Origin: Aradus depressus
Lineage: Eukaryota; Arthropoda; Insecta; Hemiptera; Aradidae
Length of the DNA: 64,000 nt
Reading direction: 5' to 3'
Assembly (NCBI GenBank): GCA_963662175.1
Contig: OY759226.1
Span: forward strand, 28,178,065 to 28,242,064
This document shows positions 1-11,213 of the stretch, piece by piece; within the stretch, counting starts at the first letter, position 1, and each line of letters opens with the position of its first letter. The translations under genes and the position numbers were made by a program. The notes beneath the pieces are model-generated. The model was given only the letters and a program-made list of their open reading frames with translations, made no database searches and was not told the origin of the DNA.

Positions 1-169
1 CATGTTTGGCGGAACGGACAAAATCGACTTCCGTGACGTGGAGACTGGACAAACAGTTTTTATGTTTAATTCTGGAAATAGGGACACTGGATCTAAGCAA
101 AAGTAACAAAAGAAATTAGCTACAAAATTCATCGTTAAAAAAGTGTGGTAGAGCGACCCCACAAGTTCT

Positions 170-299
170 AAGTTAACACAGGCATCATTTTCTTATAAAA
201 TATCAAATCCATTGCTATAATCGTTTTTGAGTCAGGGTCAAAATATATTCAGGGGACGTAAAATTCCGTTGAAAATTCGATCTCGGATTACAGGTTAGA
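170..299 (+). repeat. Element B copy (dispersed repeat)
   Basis: Matches other copies at 42345-42550 and 57194-57325 through the shared motifs TTGCTATAATCGTTTTTGAG, CCGTTGAAAA and CTCGGATT. It is probably a non-autonomous transposon with no coding capacity. The stretch up to about 640 shows nothing else recognisable. Confidence 0.5.
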
Positions 300-639
300 G
301 CGCAACTTGTGCGTGCATGATCTTTTGGGAGCAGTCTCTTGTGTTTGTGTATTGAGGAAGCGTGAAGTGAAATGAGGTGTAGTTCCGAAGAGTTCCAAAG
401 TCTATTTAGGAAGTGTCTTCGGAAGGCGAGGACAGTGACGTGACAGGGGGGGGTTTTGTTGTCGCCTTTTGTCGCCTCGAAGACAATCCACAAAGGATAG
501 AACCGGCGAAACAATAACCGGACTGAAACAAAAGAGGCAGAAGCAGCCGCAAGTAGCCAACTAGAAGGGAGGAGGTTGCGGGAACTTTACCATAGGGCCT
601 TCCTTGTTGTTGGCACAGTTGCCACTTTTTTTTTTTTTT

Positions 640-705
640 TACATCCTCAGCTAAACAAAGTATAGGGGAAGTTATGTAATCGGTCAGAAATTTGATAAAA
701 AAAAA
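640..705 (-). repeat. Element A, 3' end fragment
   Basis: On the minus strand this carries the element A 3' signature: GATTACATAACTTCCCCTAT, then a short loop and an altered terminal arm. It is truncated inward, into an A-rich stretch. Bases 706-1106 are AT-rich with no feature seen. Confidence 0.6.
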
Positions 706-1106
706 GGCTGTGTGAATTGAAGGTAAAATGTAAAATTAAAAAAATGCAATTTGAAATGGGAAGAAATATTTTCGTTTTCATAGAAACACTTTTTTAGTTT
801 GGATTGCCTCAGTTTTAGTTACAATTTTTTTTAGACCTTAATAATATTTATCAAAATTTAAAACTGAGTGAAGATGTTGTAACAACCGAAAGTGCTCACC
901 CTAAATGATTCTTGTGTGGGAAAGGACTATTTTTTTTATTTTTCTTAACAAGGAGACTTCTTCATCAGGAAATAAATGGAAAAGTTCCTCAATAAAAATA
1001 CTATTAACTTCTGACATTTAGTTTAAAACGCTTTCTTTTCTCTCCTCATATCCTTAACTGTCCCCCCATCCTTTCTCTAAGCGAGTGGCTGCTGTTGTTC
1101 CTTTCT

Positions 1107-1385
1107 TGTCATGTGGCTTCAAGCCAGGCGTTCATAACGCCTCTTTGTCATGTCCTCCAAGCCAGGCGTCCATATCGCCTCTTTGTCATGTCCTCCAAGC
1201 CAGGCCTCCATACCGCCTTTTTGTCATATCCTCCAAGCCAGGCGTTATACCGCCTTTTTGTCATGTCCTCCAAGCTCAGCGTCAATACCGCCTTTTTGTC
1301 ATATCCTCCAAGCCAGGCGTCTAAACCGCCACATTTTTGTCATATCCTCCAAGCCCGGCGTCCATGCCTATTTCTTGTCATGTCT
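1107..1385 (+). repeat. 38-bp minisatellite, about 7 units
   Basis: The unit contains TTTGTCATGTCCTCCAAGCC followed by AGGCGTCCATACCGCC. Unit starts fall 37-41 bp apart (about 1145, 1183, 1221, 1258, 1296, 1337 and 1375). The array runs directly into an element A 5' end at 1387. Open frames here exist only because of the repeat. Confidence 0.9.
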
Positions 1386-1386
1386 T

Positions 1387-1427
1387 TGTTCTGGGGAAGT
1401 ACATTGATATGATTCACCGACGCTTTA
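1387..1427 (-). repeat. Element A, 5' end fragment
   Basis: Read on the plus strand it is GTTCTGGGGAAGTACATTG followed by a GATTCACCGACG palindrome half. This is the inverted 5' end of element A, lying directly against the 38-bp array. Confidence 0.65.
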
Positions 1428-1977
1428 GTCCTGAATTCTGTTCCCTCTCCTTTTTACAGCAACGGCGATACAAAATAGAGCGGTAAAAACTGCAAAAAAA
1501 TAATAATATTATGTAAAACTGAGCTAATTAACCTGCATAAAGGATCCTCCAGTTGTAAAAAATAAATTAGCCAAGAAGCGGGCAAGGAGTCGTTGGCGTG
1601 ACATTTCGTTCTTCAAATTGAGAAAGTATTTTTATTAGTGGAGGTCGTTCTAACGACAGAGCAGCGAACGGACGGACCGAGCACTTATGTTGCAATTTGA
1701 GAAAATAGCTGGTCGTTAAGGAACTTGCCCTCGCTCTGGCATACGACATCAGACATGAGGCTAACTGTTTGGTTAGAGACAGTATTTATACCCTTCGCCG
1801 TCAATCTACATTTTTATTGTTAACGCAATTAGACTATTTTTTTTTTTTTTTTTGGAGAGTGGCTCTGAAGAGGGACATTTTTAAAACAGGAAAAGAATAA
1901 ACAAACTAAAGTTAAGTATATTTTATTCTCGCTAAAGACCTGAACACATTTTTATGTTCAACAGACACGCAGAAGAA
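1428..1977. other. No gene seen
   Basis: AT-rich unique sequence with homopolymer T and A tracts. The short minus-strand open frame near 1567-1749 has no coding features that I can support. Confidence 0.5.
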
Positions 1978-2345
1978 ATCCAAATTTTCAATTCACCACA
2001 AACCTTGAAGAAAACTTTCCATTAAAACTTTTAAAAAAACAACAAAAAGAACAATTTCCTTTAGAAAAGAAACCCTTAAGAAAATCACCTCTCTGCAAAA
2101 ATAATAAAATAAAAACACATTTTTGTCTCCGACAGAAAACAAAAAAGCACTTTAAATTATGACTATAACAAATTCTGAACGAAAAGCACTTCATTTAACT
2201 CAACAAAACGAAGGTATCTATGTTCCATTTCATCATAGACCCTGAAGAAGAAACATTAGTATTTTTGTCCCCGAGAAAGCTTGATGAAAAGCCAATTTTC
2301 AATCCACCACAAAGCCTGGAGGAAAGCCATTTTCCTCTTCGTTAC
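1978..2345. repeat. Diverged direct duplication, about 300 bp apart
   Basis: The motif CAATTTTCAATCCACCACAA followed by AGCCTGGAGGAAAGCCATT at about 2291-2330 recurs in diverged form at about 1982-2025. The short open frame 2220-2402 overlaps this repeat and is not recognised as a gene. Confidence 0.4.
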
Positions 2346-2582
2346 ACATCCTCATTTTCCCTCATGGAAAGCGAAAAGTTAAGAGGACGACCAGAGCGAT
2401 GACAGATATAGAAGTCATGAACTACCTATTTCGGTTATGGTTATGTTTTCATAATGAAAATTCCTGTCACTGTTCTTGACAAGACATATAAGTGGTTATA
2501 ATGGGATAAGTCTTTAAAGATCAAGATTAAAAATACAAACGAAGAATGGTACTGATGAGAGGGAGGAGTCGAGGGAGGGCCA

Positions 2583-3190
2583 ATGGGACAGCGGCCGGAA
2601 CAAGAAGAGGTTCTGTGGAATGTTAATTCGTGGGCGGAGTCAGTTGGAACAATGGGCGCGAGGTGGATTTATAGAGGGGTATGTGGCCTGCACGACCGGG
2701 ACACAGGGCCTCTAGCTAGGAGTGGTCCAGGGATCCGGGTCACAAACAGAAATAATGCCGAGGTTGGTCCTGTCTATAGACGTACCTCAACGAAGAGTTT
2801 AAGGAAACATGGAACAGGGCATTCGAAGAAGACACCGACTTTGGGCCGCTGCCAGCTAGAGACCAGAACACGAGAACACCTCCTCTGCATTGTCCCGACT
2901 CTACGTTCCACAGCTCCCCCAACGTGCTGTTGATGCAGAGTAGGCTCCAGAAGTAGGGGCGGAGGTGCATTGCGCGACTCATTGTTGGTAATGACTTGTG
3001 ACGCTGCTGTTGACCAGGGTTGACAAATGACAACAATGACACAGCTCTCTGATGACAACACTGACCATCCCCTCTCCCCTTCTGTCTCCCAGATATTGTA
3101 AAGCCACAGGAGTGGCTCCGGACAGACTTGATGACGTCTCTTATCACTTACCATTCTCTACCACTCCAAGGATTAATGATACAAATAATG
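2583..3190 (+). CDS. Candidate three-exon gene fragment, product unknown
   Basis: The model has exons 2583-2678, 2780-2952 and 3093 to about 3190. Exon 1 starts at an ATG (MGQRPEQEEVLWNVNSW...) and ends at GTATGT in phase 0. Intron 1 (101 bp) ends CTGTCTATAG. Exon 2 begins TYLNEEFKETWNRAFEEDTD and ends at a weak GTAGGG donor in phase 2. Intron 2 (140 bp) ends in the pyrimidine-rich CTTCTGTCTCCCAG. Exon 3 then reads YCKATGVAPDRLDDVSYHLP before an element A copy begins at about 3194. Both splice joins keep one frame open, codon use looks coding, and no stop falls inside. I recognise no domain or family. Upstream are a CCAAT at 2580 and a GGGCGG at 2632. The start, the last donor and any further exons are uncertain. 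The antisense open frames here look like shadows. Confidence 0.42.
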
Positions 3191-3193
3191 TTA

Positions 3194-3366
3194 AAAAAGT
3201 CCTCGAGAAATCGCGGCAATGTACTTCCCCACCTCGAATGTATACTCATTTAACTTCTCAATCTCCGAATGAATCTTTTTTTCTTCCGTAAATTTGATTG
3301 AAAATCAATAGATGTATTAATCAAGAACTTTTCAATGTTTATATTAAATTTCGTCTCGATATATTA
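3194..3366 (+). repeat. Element A, degenerate 5' part
   Basis: It opens A-rich, then GTCCTCGAGAAATCGCGG and ATGTACTTCCCC. A decayed middle portion follows (GATTGAAAATCAATAG, AAATTTCGTCTCGATA). It directly abuts the last candidate exon of the preceding gene model, so it may have truncated that exon or its donor site. Confidence 0.55.
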
Positions 3367-4169
3367 TTTTTTGTGTTCTTCAGTTAAAACAGAGGTCGAC
3401 CGCATAGAGTTCAAGTTTCCCCATAACTCTTGAGCAAAAAAGCAATTTTTCGTCAATGATTATACCAAAGGAAAAGCGGCTTTTCATTGCAATAATTCGT
3501 CGGGATCTTGACACGATCTCAGTAGATCACATTAGGTAGTAGAATACATGTGGCAAGAAAAAACAATAGCTGCTAGAGCCGAAGGGGGTAGAAAAAAGAG
3601 GATTAAATTTTGAAAATGGACAGAGATCATTATAAGGGGTTGGTCTAATAAAGGTGGGTATCTTGTCCGGGTATAGGGTAGCGCCGCCCCAGAGGCTACA
3701 TAATTGGTGGGTAGAGGAAAGGGTTCCCTTAATTGTTGCTCATAATAAAGGTCTACGGAGAGAATGTCGGTGCGAGAAGGGGGTAGGGGGGTTTCTTACC
3801 CCCAGAAAGTAATTAAAGCCTTCAGGGAAATTTTAGACTTTGTTAATTTCTTCCCTTTTTTGATATACAACAAACCCCTTTTTGTTGAGGGGGGTGGGGT
3901 GGGGGTGGGGGGGGGGAAGGGAAAGGTAGAGTAATTATGAAATATAGGAGACTGCAGTAGAACGGTGTAAGCAAGAATCAGACAATCTAACTTCCAGCTC
4001 TTTAATCCTTTATTGTTTCCAACCCCCCCCCCCCAGTCGACGTCGACGGGGCGTTTAACTGAGATTAAAGGGAGATTCGGAAATGGAAACTTTCTCTAAG
4101 CCCCTTCCTCCTGGGAAGAAATGAGATGTCTTGAGGCAGCTGCAAGTCGAGGAAGGGTTCATTCGCCTT
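3367..4169. other. No confident gene; G-rich runs
   Basis: A good-looking acceptor (TTTTTGTGTTCTTCAG, ending 3384) precedes a short open stretch, KTEVDRIEFKFPHNS then stop. This could be a last exon of the 2583-3190 model, but no donor in exon 3 has the matching phase. The rest contains G/C homopolymers (about 3886-3917, 4023-4034) and nothing else recognisable. Confidence 0.3.
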
Positions 4170-4425
4170 CGTACTTCTGCAACGTAAGGAAAGTTACGTG
4201 ATCAGGCAGAAATTCGATGTTGAGGATTCACATTTAATTTGACAGAAATGTGTGTGGGTATTTGAACACGATAGCTCCCAATAAAATGAATGTATCGACA
4301 CGAAATTTTATTTTTGAATCCAAAACCCCATAAGGACGGCACCTATTAATTTTCTGCGAAAAATTGCCGAAGGAAAGGAGAGGATGAGAGGAGGGGATGC
4401 GATCTTTGCTCAAGTAACAATAACG
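4170..4425 (-). repeat. Element A, inverted degenerate copy
   Basis: Antisense matches to the element A middle and 3' parts: AAGTTACGTGATCAGGCAGA, GAACACGATAGCTCCC, AATGAATGTATCGACACGAA, CCCCATAAGGACGGCACC. The terminal arm is worn. Confidence 0.6.
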
Positions 4426-4689
4426 AAGTTCATTCGCCGCGATCGATACTTCCACATACCAGGAATTACCAAGAAAATCTTCTCCTCATGGTAGTAGATT
4501 TTTAATGGTAAGGAAACTCAATTATCAACATTAATTCATTCTTCTTCTTTATGGTTTTCTTTGACTTTATCGATTGGAATATGCTGCATCCGGAAAAGAC
4601 AATTTGTGTCCTTGCTTCCTGCTGTTCTGGTGAGGAGGTGACAACAGCGGCCAGGTGTATAAGACAAAGTCTATGAAAGATGCCATTGT

Positions 4690-4800
4690 TATACTACACT
4701 GTAGTGTATAAGAGACACTATAGAAGACAATGTATATAAGCAATCGTTTTATATACCTACAGTCTTAACAATACACTATAGTGTATATAATATACTATAG
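4690..4800. repeat. Short palindromic TATAGTGTAT cluster
   Basis: Repeated self-complementary words (ACACTGTAGTGT, ACACTATAGTGT, ATACTATAG) recur within 110 bp. This is probably local slippage or a decayed small MITE. No coding potential. Confidence 0.4.
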
Positions 4801-4839
4801 AAGCGTTAATGTATAGAACCAATTGTGCTATAAAAATAA

Positions 4840-5177
4840 GGTGATTCACCGGCTATGTACTTCCCCAGAACGAGTTAATCAATTAACTTTTCGCTCCCCC
4901 TCCAAAACCTGTCGACCGTTTTCGCTAATTTTCAACAGTTGACTTACATGTGGGCTCCTAAATCCGCAGAGTCATATAAAATATCTTGTCGATACCATTC
5001 ATTCTATCGGCAGTTATTGTGTTCACAACGGTATGCAGACACACGTAGACATAATTTTTTTTTTCATATTTGGAATCTAGAGGTAGGAAAACATGAAATT
5101 ACGTTGAAAACTCATCATCGAATTTTTGGCCGATTACATAACTTCCCTTATACTTCATATAGCTGAGGAAGTAAAAC
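4840..5177 (+). repeat. Element A, near-complete short copy
   Basis: Both ends are present. The 5' end is GTGATTCACCGGCTATGTAC then TTCCCCAG. The 3' end is CCGATTACATAACTTCCCTT, a TATACTTCATATA loop, then GAGGAAGTA. At about 338 bp it lacks the duplicated middle section found in longer copies. It has the usual central GACACACGTAGACA and T-run. Not coding. Confidence 0.75.
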
Positions 5178-5295
5178 TGCCATTATAGTGCAGGGCTAAG
5201 CAACCTTTTTTTACACTAAATGACTCAATCTCCCATAATTTCAGAGGTTTCGAACAGATGCTTTGATCGTAGATCAGAAGAGTAACGCGGGCTCT

Positions 5296-5490
5296 TGTTG
5301 AGTGGGAACGCAGGAGCCATCCCCATGACCACAGTGCTTTTTGGAATGATGAGAGAGCTTTTTGGAAACACAGGAGCCATCTCCATGACCACAGTGCTTG
5401 GAATGATCTCAGAGCTTTTTGGAAACACAGGATCCATCCCCATGATCAGAGAGCTTTTTGCAATGATCTCAGAGCTTTTCAAGTCGATCT
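5296..5490. repeat. 57-60 bp tandem repeat, about 3 units
   Basis: The unit includes GGAAACACAGGAGCCATC, CCATGACCACAGTGCTT and GGAATGATCTCAGAGCTTTT. CAGGAGCCAT starts at 5311 and 5371, with a variant at 5428. Open frames on both strands here follow from the repeat period and are not annotated as genes. Bases 5491-6109 contain short open frames of doubtful status only. Confidence 0.7.
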
Positions 5491-6109
5491 GGAGCTCAGT
5501 AGGCTAACATCTGATCTACCGGCGCCCTCCCTGAAGATGTGATCCGTATCTTAGCGAATTAAGAACAAGATGTATAAACATTATTCCTGCATTTTAGGGA
5601 ACAGCACTAACGCCTGTTACGCCTCAAATAATTTTTTTTTTGTGTTAAGCGGCCATATTGGACAGAGATGTCGATGACCTGCTGTTCTGATTATAGTGAC
5701 AGTTATAGAGACAGAATGTGGGAGCAAAGATTCCCTTATAGATATACGTCGTGGGAACAGAGATATGTCCACACGCTTCTTTACGACATCCCTTCTTCCG
5801 CTAGCAATGACCTTCATTTCTCTGAAACTCTGCACACTTACTTTACTTCAAAGTTCTTCCTTGGGCATGTTCCTAAAGTGATCCAATTCAACGTCTGTTG
5901 ATCCATTATGACCTCTGTCTCTATTTACTGTGTAAGAATCTTCGCAACAGTATACAACCCCATCTCTGGTTCACTGGTCAATTATCTCCAATAACGGAGT
6001 GTCATCACAGGGACACATTTTCCAATTTGGATCATCATGTGTGTCCCCTTCCGTCTGAAAATCAATAGTATTTCTTAATCCTTTCTGGGATGATATCTTT
6101 TTTTCGTAA

Positions 6110-6240
6110 TTTTTTTCCAGAGGTTAGTTTTCTTTTTTAATTTACAATATTTCGAGACACTTCCACGTCACTTCTTTGAATCACAGTTAATGAATGAAAG
6201 CGGTGGATGTATGCCAAAATATTGTCGAGAAAAAAAAAAA
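6110..6240. repeat. Degenerate inverted repeat, hammerhead-like family 3
   Basis: The left arm has ACAATATTTCGAGACACTTC and ACGTCACTTC. The right arm has GGATGTATGCCAAAATATTG then TCGAG. It is the decayed counterpart of the much cleaner inverted repeat at 52470-52640. Confidence 0.45.
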
Positions 6241-6289
6241 TTTGGATAAAGAAATTGCGGGAAAGCAACATACTAAAAATCAATACTTC

Positions 6290-6430
6290 AATAGGTAGTC
6301 GTCTTTATGGGGTTCTGGGTGCACAATTTCATGTCGATATATTCTTTCTAAACATGAAATTCCGATGAAAAGTCAACATCGATTTTCTGATCATTTACTT
6401 AATAGCTGAGGGTAGTTCATATAGGCTATT
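6290..6430 (+). repeat. Element A fragment (middle plus 3' part)
   Basis: Contains GTCGTCTTTATGGGGTTCTG, TTCATGTCGATATATTC, ACATGAAATTCCGATGAAAA and a decayed GATCATTTAC...AGCTGAGG 3' end. Confidence 0.6.
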
Positions 6431-8569
6431 CTTATAGATAGACCGTTCTTGGAGAAAGATAGTTGTTATCTGCGGAGCGAAAATGAGTGAATATGTAAAA
6501 GATCTTAGGAAGGCGGTTGTACAGGTCCCTCCTCTTTAGCATATCTGGAGAGTATTTGAAAACCCTTTTTTGAATTTAATCAGAGCCTTTTCGCGTAGGG
6601 TCTCTTCTTGATTAAGGGGTCAACCAAGCTTACCCATTTATATGGAAATATGAAGGGGAGGGGGGGGGGGGGGGGGTGGAGGGGTACCCACTAGCACTGA
6701 GGGACCCATAAAGAGGGGGTTGCAAAGGAGAAACCCGCACCCCCACCACCCCCAGTGAAGAAGTATTTAAGTGTTTCACGAGTTAATTAAGACAAATAGG
6801 GGAAGGAGCAATTTGGTAGGGCTGTGGAAAGGGGGAGGGGGGGGGGGGGGGCTTATGATCCATAAATTCAATACTTGAGGGGGGCTGAAAGGGTTGAAAG
6901 AAGGATAATGTTCCACTGTTCAGTGTTTAGTGTTCAGTGTGCCTCATCCTTTGTTCTTAAGAGCTAAGGAATTCTTCCCTTTTATTCCTTCATTTCCCCC
7001 CCTCCGCCTTCCGTCCCCCCTCCCACCCAGGCAGAATCTTCCCATACATATTTTTATTATAGATTCCTCCCGAAAATGAAGGCAGCTTCCTGGTGTTTTG
7101 ATTACGAATAAAAAGGGTGGAAAATTTCTCTTCAACCCTTTCACCAGAGAAGACTTGGGAATAACGGGTGAATATTAATAATGTAGACGTTGAGGGGGAG
7201 GAAGAGGAAGTGAAGGGTTGAAAAATGGAGAAATGTGCTAAAAGCAACTAAGAATACCCACCCAGAACCTCGCAGCATTCACTCTAATGAAGATTGTTGT
7301 TTAGAATGCACTTTAAGCTCTGAGAAAAGGAACAAAGAAAAATAACATTAACTTAAACGGAAAATCAAATAATTCATCTTTTGATAAAAGTGTAAAGAAT
7401 TTACCACCACAAAAGCTTATAGTTATAATGATAAGTAAGTTGTTATGAAGTAACGGAAACAGAGACTGGGTTCATTGTGTTTGTTACCGTAAAATGAGTT
7501 AGGTTAAGATAACCATTGTTATTAAGCGTGCCTAAAGGGCCTAAATGTCTTAAAAGTGTGTCTTCAGAACCTTAAAATAATCATTTTCTTTTAATTTAAA
7601 TTTAGTGTATTGTTTTGTTTTTATATTTTGAAAACTCGAGATGAGTATTTTTATTTATAATACATTTCCCCACCTCCTAGAAGCCATCTCTATAAACATA
7701 GGAGAGGATTACCTATGATAAGCCTAGAAATGACAGTATTCCATCTACTCCTGACCTGTCAGATGTGCACCCTACACTGCACATACGCATCTACTTTCAT
7801 CAATTAAGATCCATGCCGCTACCACGACTGTGGCCTGTCTCTACATCGAGACCCTCACAACATTTGCTGAGAATTTTGGACGAAACTGTTTGCCCCCCCA
7901 CCGGTATTTATTATAGTTTATTATTGGCCAATAATTACTTGGACACTTGTGCAGTATATTGTTTTATTTTAAGTAATTTTTTCATGAACATTCTAAAATT
8001 ATTTATGTTATTTTCTTTATGTTTCTTACACACAAATATATAGGCATTGTTTATTTCCATTTATTTTTGCTTTTCTTTCTTTATTATTTTTGAATTATGG
8101 GACCGGACATTTAAGCTCCTCCCAGGTTCATTGTTGATACCTAGGTGACCCAAAGGGACTTAGGTAGGCTCTACAACTTCGTAAGCTACTCCGGCAATTC
8201 ACGAAGTGACTCGATTTTAGGAGTTTGGCATTTCGCCTAGTCACTTTGCGAATTCCCATAATTCGGCTTTGTCGGTATTATGTACACTAAGTAGACAGAA
8301 CGAACTCCCTGTAGTTGTTATTGATCTTATGTGAAAAAGTTACTGTGTCAATATGAAAAAAAACCATTTTCTTTTACAGGAAATGTGGGAAAAAAGGAAA
8401 AAGCTTGTGGACCGAGCCAGTATCACTTGTCTCAAGTCAGTACGAGATCCGAATAAAAATCGAGATGGTCCCAGGGGAGCGAGTCGAGGGTTTCAAGTTG
8501 TGAGGCGTCATGCCGCCCCCTTCAAATACATGCCCCCCCCCCCCCCACCCCCCCACCCAGCCAGTTTCA
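6431..8569. other. No gene seen
   Basis: AT-rich sequence with G-runs at about 6658-6677 and 6837-6852, C/T-rich low complexity at about 7000-7030, and a C-run at about 8536-8546. The 92-aa plus-strand open frame at 7765-8043 and the minus-strand frames near 6944-7247 look like chance or low-complexity products. Confidence 0.5.
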
Positions 8570-9058
8570 ATTCCGATACGAAGTATAGGGGAAGTTATGT
8601 AATAGCTCAGAAATCCGATGTTGAATTTTTAACAGAATTTCATATTTTCTCCTAGCACTAATTAATCAAATTAACTTTTCGTTCCCCGTCTTTGACTCAA
8701 ATTCTCATACTGAATTTTGTGTCGGTATTTGAGTCTGGTCTCTTCTTCCCTTAATCCCTTTCGGCTGATTACGCTGAAAATTAATATATGATGTCCTTAT
8801 AGGGCTTTTAATTTACATATGAAATTTCCTGTCAGCATATTCATTACAATGGCAGTTATTAGAGTTTTTATGTTCAGCCTCCCCCCTACTCCCCCCTTGG
8901 TTTCGGAGGAAGAGCAAAAACAGTTGATTAATTTGTGCGGGGAAGTACAATGCTGCTAATTTACCGACAAGGATTTTTTTTTTTTTTTTAAACCAAATCC
9001 TTGACCGATTACGTAACATCCCTTATACTTTGAACATGTGGGGAAGTAGAACAGTGAG
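8570..9058. repeat. Element A mosaic: minus / plus / minus / plus pieces
   Basis: Four pieces lie end to end: a minus-strand 3' end (8570-8650), a plus-strand 5'-middle part (8655-8890), a minus-strand 5' end (8905-8975, GCGGGGAAGTACAATG...TTTACCGAC), and a plus-strand 3' end (8977-9058, GACCGATTACGTAACATCCC then GGGGAAGTA). The last two meet at a T-run, the same join seen at about 43520. Confidence 0.6.
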
Positions 9059-9106
9059 TCCCTTTTTGGGGTGGTTCGCGTATAAGACTACAAGCCAACA
9101 TTTTGT

Positions 9107-9160
9107 TGATTAAATCGACCTGGGGAAGTAGATAACAGCTGATTCACTGACGATATTTTT
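9107..9160 (-). repeat. Element A, 5' end fragment
   Basis: CCTGGGGAAGTAGATAACAG followed by CTGATTCACTGACGA is the inverted 5' terminus. Confidence 0.55.
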
Positions 9161-9242
9161 ATTTATTTTTTTTTTGTTGCCATGATGACGTTGTCCAAGG
9201 CTATCGGATGGTTGTTTTAGGGAGGGTGTCCAGTTTTAAGGA

Positions 9243-9245
<3 letters not shown>

Positions 9246-9276
<31 letters not shown>
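9246..9276. repeat. Poly-C run (31 bp)
   Basis: Uninterrupted C tract. No gene is visible between 9161 and 9635; a shorter G-run lies near 9409. Confidence 0.9.
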
Positions 9277-9277
<1 letters not shown>

Positions 9278-9635
9278 CCTCCTGAAATAACAGAGAACCA
9301 CACCTTCCTTGTCAACCAATCTTCACAGTCACCAGAGGTCCTAATTAGGAACACTTGTCGCCTCTTCTAACATCTGTTATAGAGTCAGCCACGCTAAACA
9401 CACTTCATGGGGGGGGGGCTGACAAAAGTCGTGCTCATCCTGTTACAGACCTCCATCCATCCCTCGAAACGTCGGTGAATAACCTATAAGCAAATTAAGC
9501 AATTGTTTAGGCATCAAGTCCGCAACGCTATTTTTCAAATATTTTTTTAAATAGTTAATTTTTTCTCAATCTTTATTTTTATTTTTTCGTAAACCTGCTA
9601 TTATTTTTAATTAAAAATCGAACTAATACGTTATA

Positions 9636-10306
9636 CAGTAGAACCTCTATAAGTCGAACATCAAGGGAGACGCCAAAAAATTCGAGTTATAGAGTTTTCG
9701 ACTTATGGAGGATTTCAAATAAGGCGGATTTTGATTCGACTTGCAGAGGTTAAGATTCATTCTAACTAATTTTGAGTTAGAGAGGTGAAATAAATAAAAA
9801 TTCAAGTTACAGAGGTAACATATTTATATTTATTATAAATCAACATTATTTCAAAACATCCTTAAAATGAAAAATACGTAGTATATGTAGGTATTAAAAA
9901 AAGTCAGTAATTTGTTTTTGCTCTAGATAATTGGTAATCCTATTTATTGTATACTCCTAAATTATTTTCTAAGAAACAATGGTGTACATTGTCGGCAAAT
10001 TCTTAAAGTCGGTAACTTATTTTTCTTCGAGCTACAGAGGCAATAAGTTTCAAATAATCGAGTTTAAAGGTTGTACAATAAAACATTGCTATGTTCGAGA
10101 TACAGAGGTCCAATTTATTTTTTCGAGTTATAGAGGGAAAATATGTACCAAAATGGCTTGTAGGGACTCACTGATTATTTCGACTAATAGAGGGTTGAGA
10201 TTTCGAGTAATGGAGGTATTGGGGCTTGAAAGGAAAGGAACAAAACCTTTTTTCTAGTTTTGGAGGTTTTCGACTTATCGAGGTTCGACTTAAAGAGGTT
10301 CTACTG
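9636..10306. mobile_element. pogo/Tigger-like MITE with internally repeated terminal motif
   Basis: The left terminus is CAGTAGAACCTCTATAAGTC and the right terminus is its inverted match ending GAGGTTCTACTG. Both are flanked by TA (9634-9635, 10307-10308), as expected for a Tc1/mariner/pogo target site. The length is 671 bp and no transposase is encoded. The interior holds about a dozen diverged copies of the terminal motif (CGASTTATAGAGG), nearly all in right-end orientation, for example near 9680, 9697, 9801, 10027, 10096, 10123, 10180, 10203 and 10270. Open frames inside simply read through these copies. Confidence 0.8.
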
Positions 10307-10635
10307 TATTTAAAAACATTTATAGGTCACATAATTTTTTTCATACTCTGCCATAAACTTAGGATGGAAGACCAAATATCAAATCCTGATTATGATGATA
10401 CTGAGGAACAAGTGTACAAATATGATGGACGAATGAGTTTAATGTTTTAGTAATTTAATTTTGAAAAAATGTATTTTCTTATTTTCTCGCTTAGTTAATT
10501 TTGACTTCGTTTTGTTCAATGGAGCTTTATTATTGAACTTGGCAACATAAGTAAGACGTTAATCATATCAATAGTGAGGCTGGGCACCATAAGCTCAGAA
10601 TGCTTAAGGCATCGAATAGTCTTAATCCGGCACTG

Positions 10636-11213
10636 CCCAGAACAAATTTATCAATTAACTTGTTATTAAATTAAACTAATTAATTATGTATTACTCTTAA
10701 TTGTTCGATTTGGCTCAAAATCGATAGGTATTGTCCTTGTGGAGTTTTGATCACACATAAAAAATTTCGAGTCAATACATTCATTCTATCGGCAGTTATT
10801 AGAGTTTTCATGTTAAGCCTCCCCCTTATCCCCCCCTTCCCTTAAATAGTTTTGGCTGAAAAACAATAGGTGTCGTCTTTAGAGGGTTTTGAATTCACAT
10901 ATAAAATTTCGTGTCGATACATTCGTTCTATCGGCAGTTATCGTGTGAGACCCACAAACACACAAAAGAGAAGTCGGAAAACAGGAAATTCCATTGAAAA
11001 CTTCGCATTGTTTTTTTGACCATTGGTTAACCCATCCGAAGGACGGCGTGCTCAAGGTTTTTGCTACGCTACCTCTGAGCTACCGGCGCTCTCTTCTAGC
11101 ATTGTTAATTATATTTTCCTGCCTTGACTTTGGGTGTCTAGATGTGACAACTCATGGAATTTTCGACCGTTTACATAATTTTCTCTATATGTATTGCTGG
11201 GAAAGTAAAAAGC
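10636..11213 (+). repeat. Element A, long copy interrupted by a SINE
   Basis: Shows two copies of the middle block (GATTTGGCTC...ATTCTATCGGCAGTTATT and GTTTTGGCTG...GTTCTATCGGCAGTTATC), then AAATTCCATTGAAAACTTCG. A SINE remnant at 11031-11090 follows, then the 3' end CGACCGTTTACATAATTTTC with a GCTGGGAAAGTA arm. Confidence 0.65.
11031..11090 (-). mobile_element. tRNA-SINE remnant nested in element A
   Basis: Antisense CCATCCGAAGGACGGCGTGC plus CTCTGAGCTACCGGCGC. The middle of the SINE is deleted, leaving the 5' box A end and part of the body. Confidence 0.65.

Noticed and set aside
2740..3154. Minus-strand frames of 126-135 aa
   Set aside because: They are antisense to the plus-strand three-exon model, which has consistent splice phases; treated as shadows.
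4690..4800. Origin or bidirectional promoter from the palindromic TATAGTGTAT cluster
   Set aside because: No supporting motif; simple local duplication explains it.
5668..5901. 77-aa plus-strand frame (MSMTCCSDYSDSYRDRMWEQ...)
   Set aside because: Moderately protein-like, but it has no splice or promoter context or recognisable motif, and it overlaps an equally open minus-strand frame.
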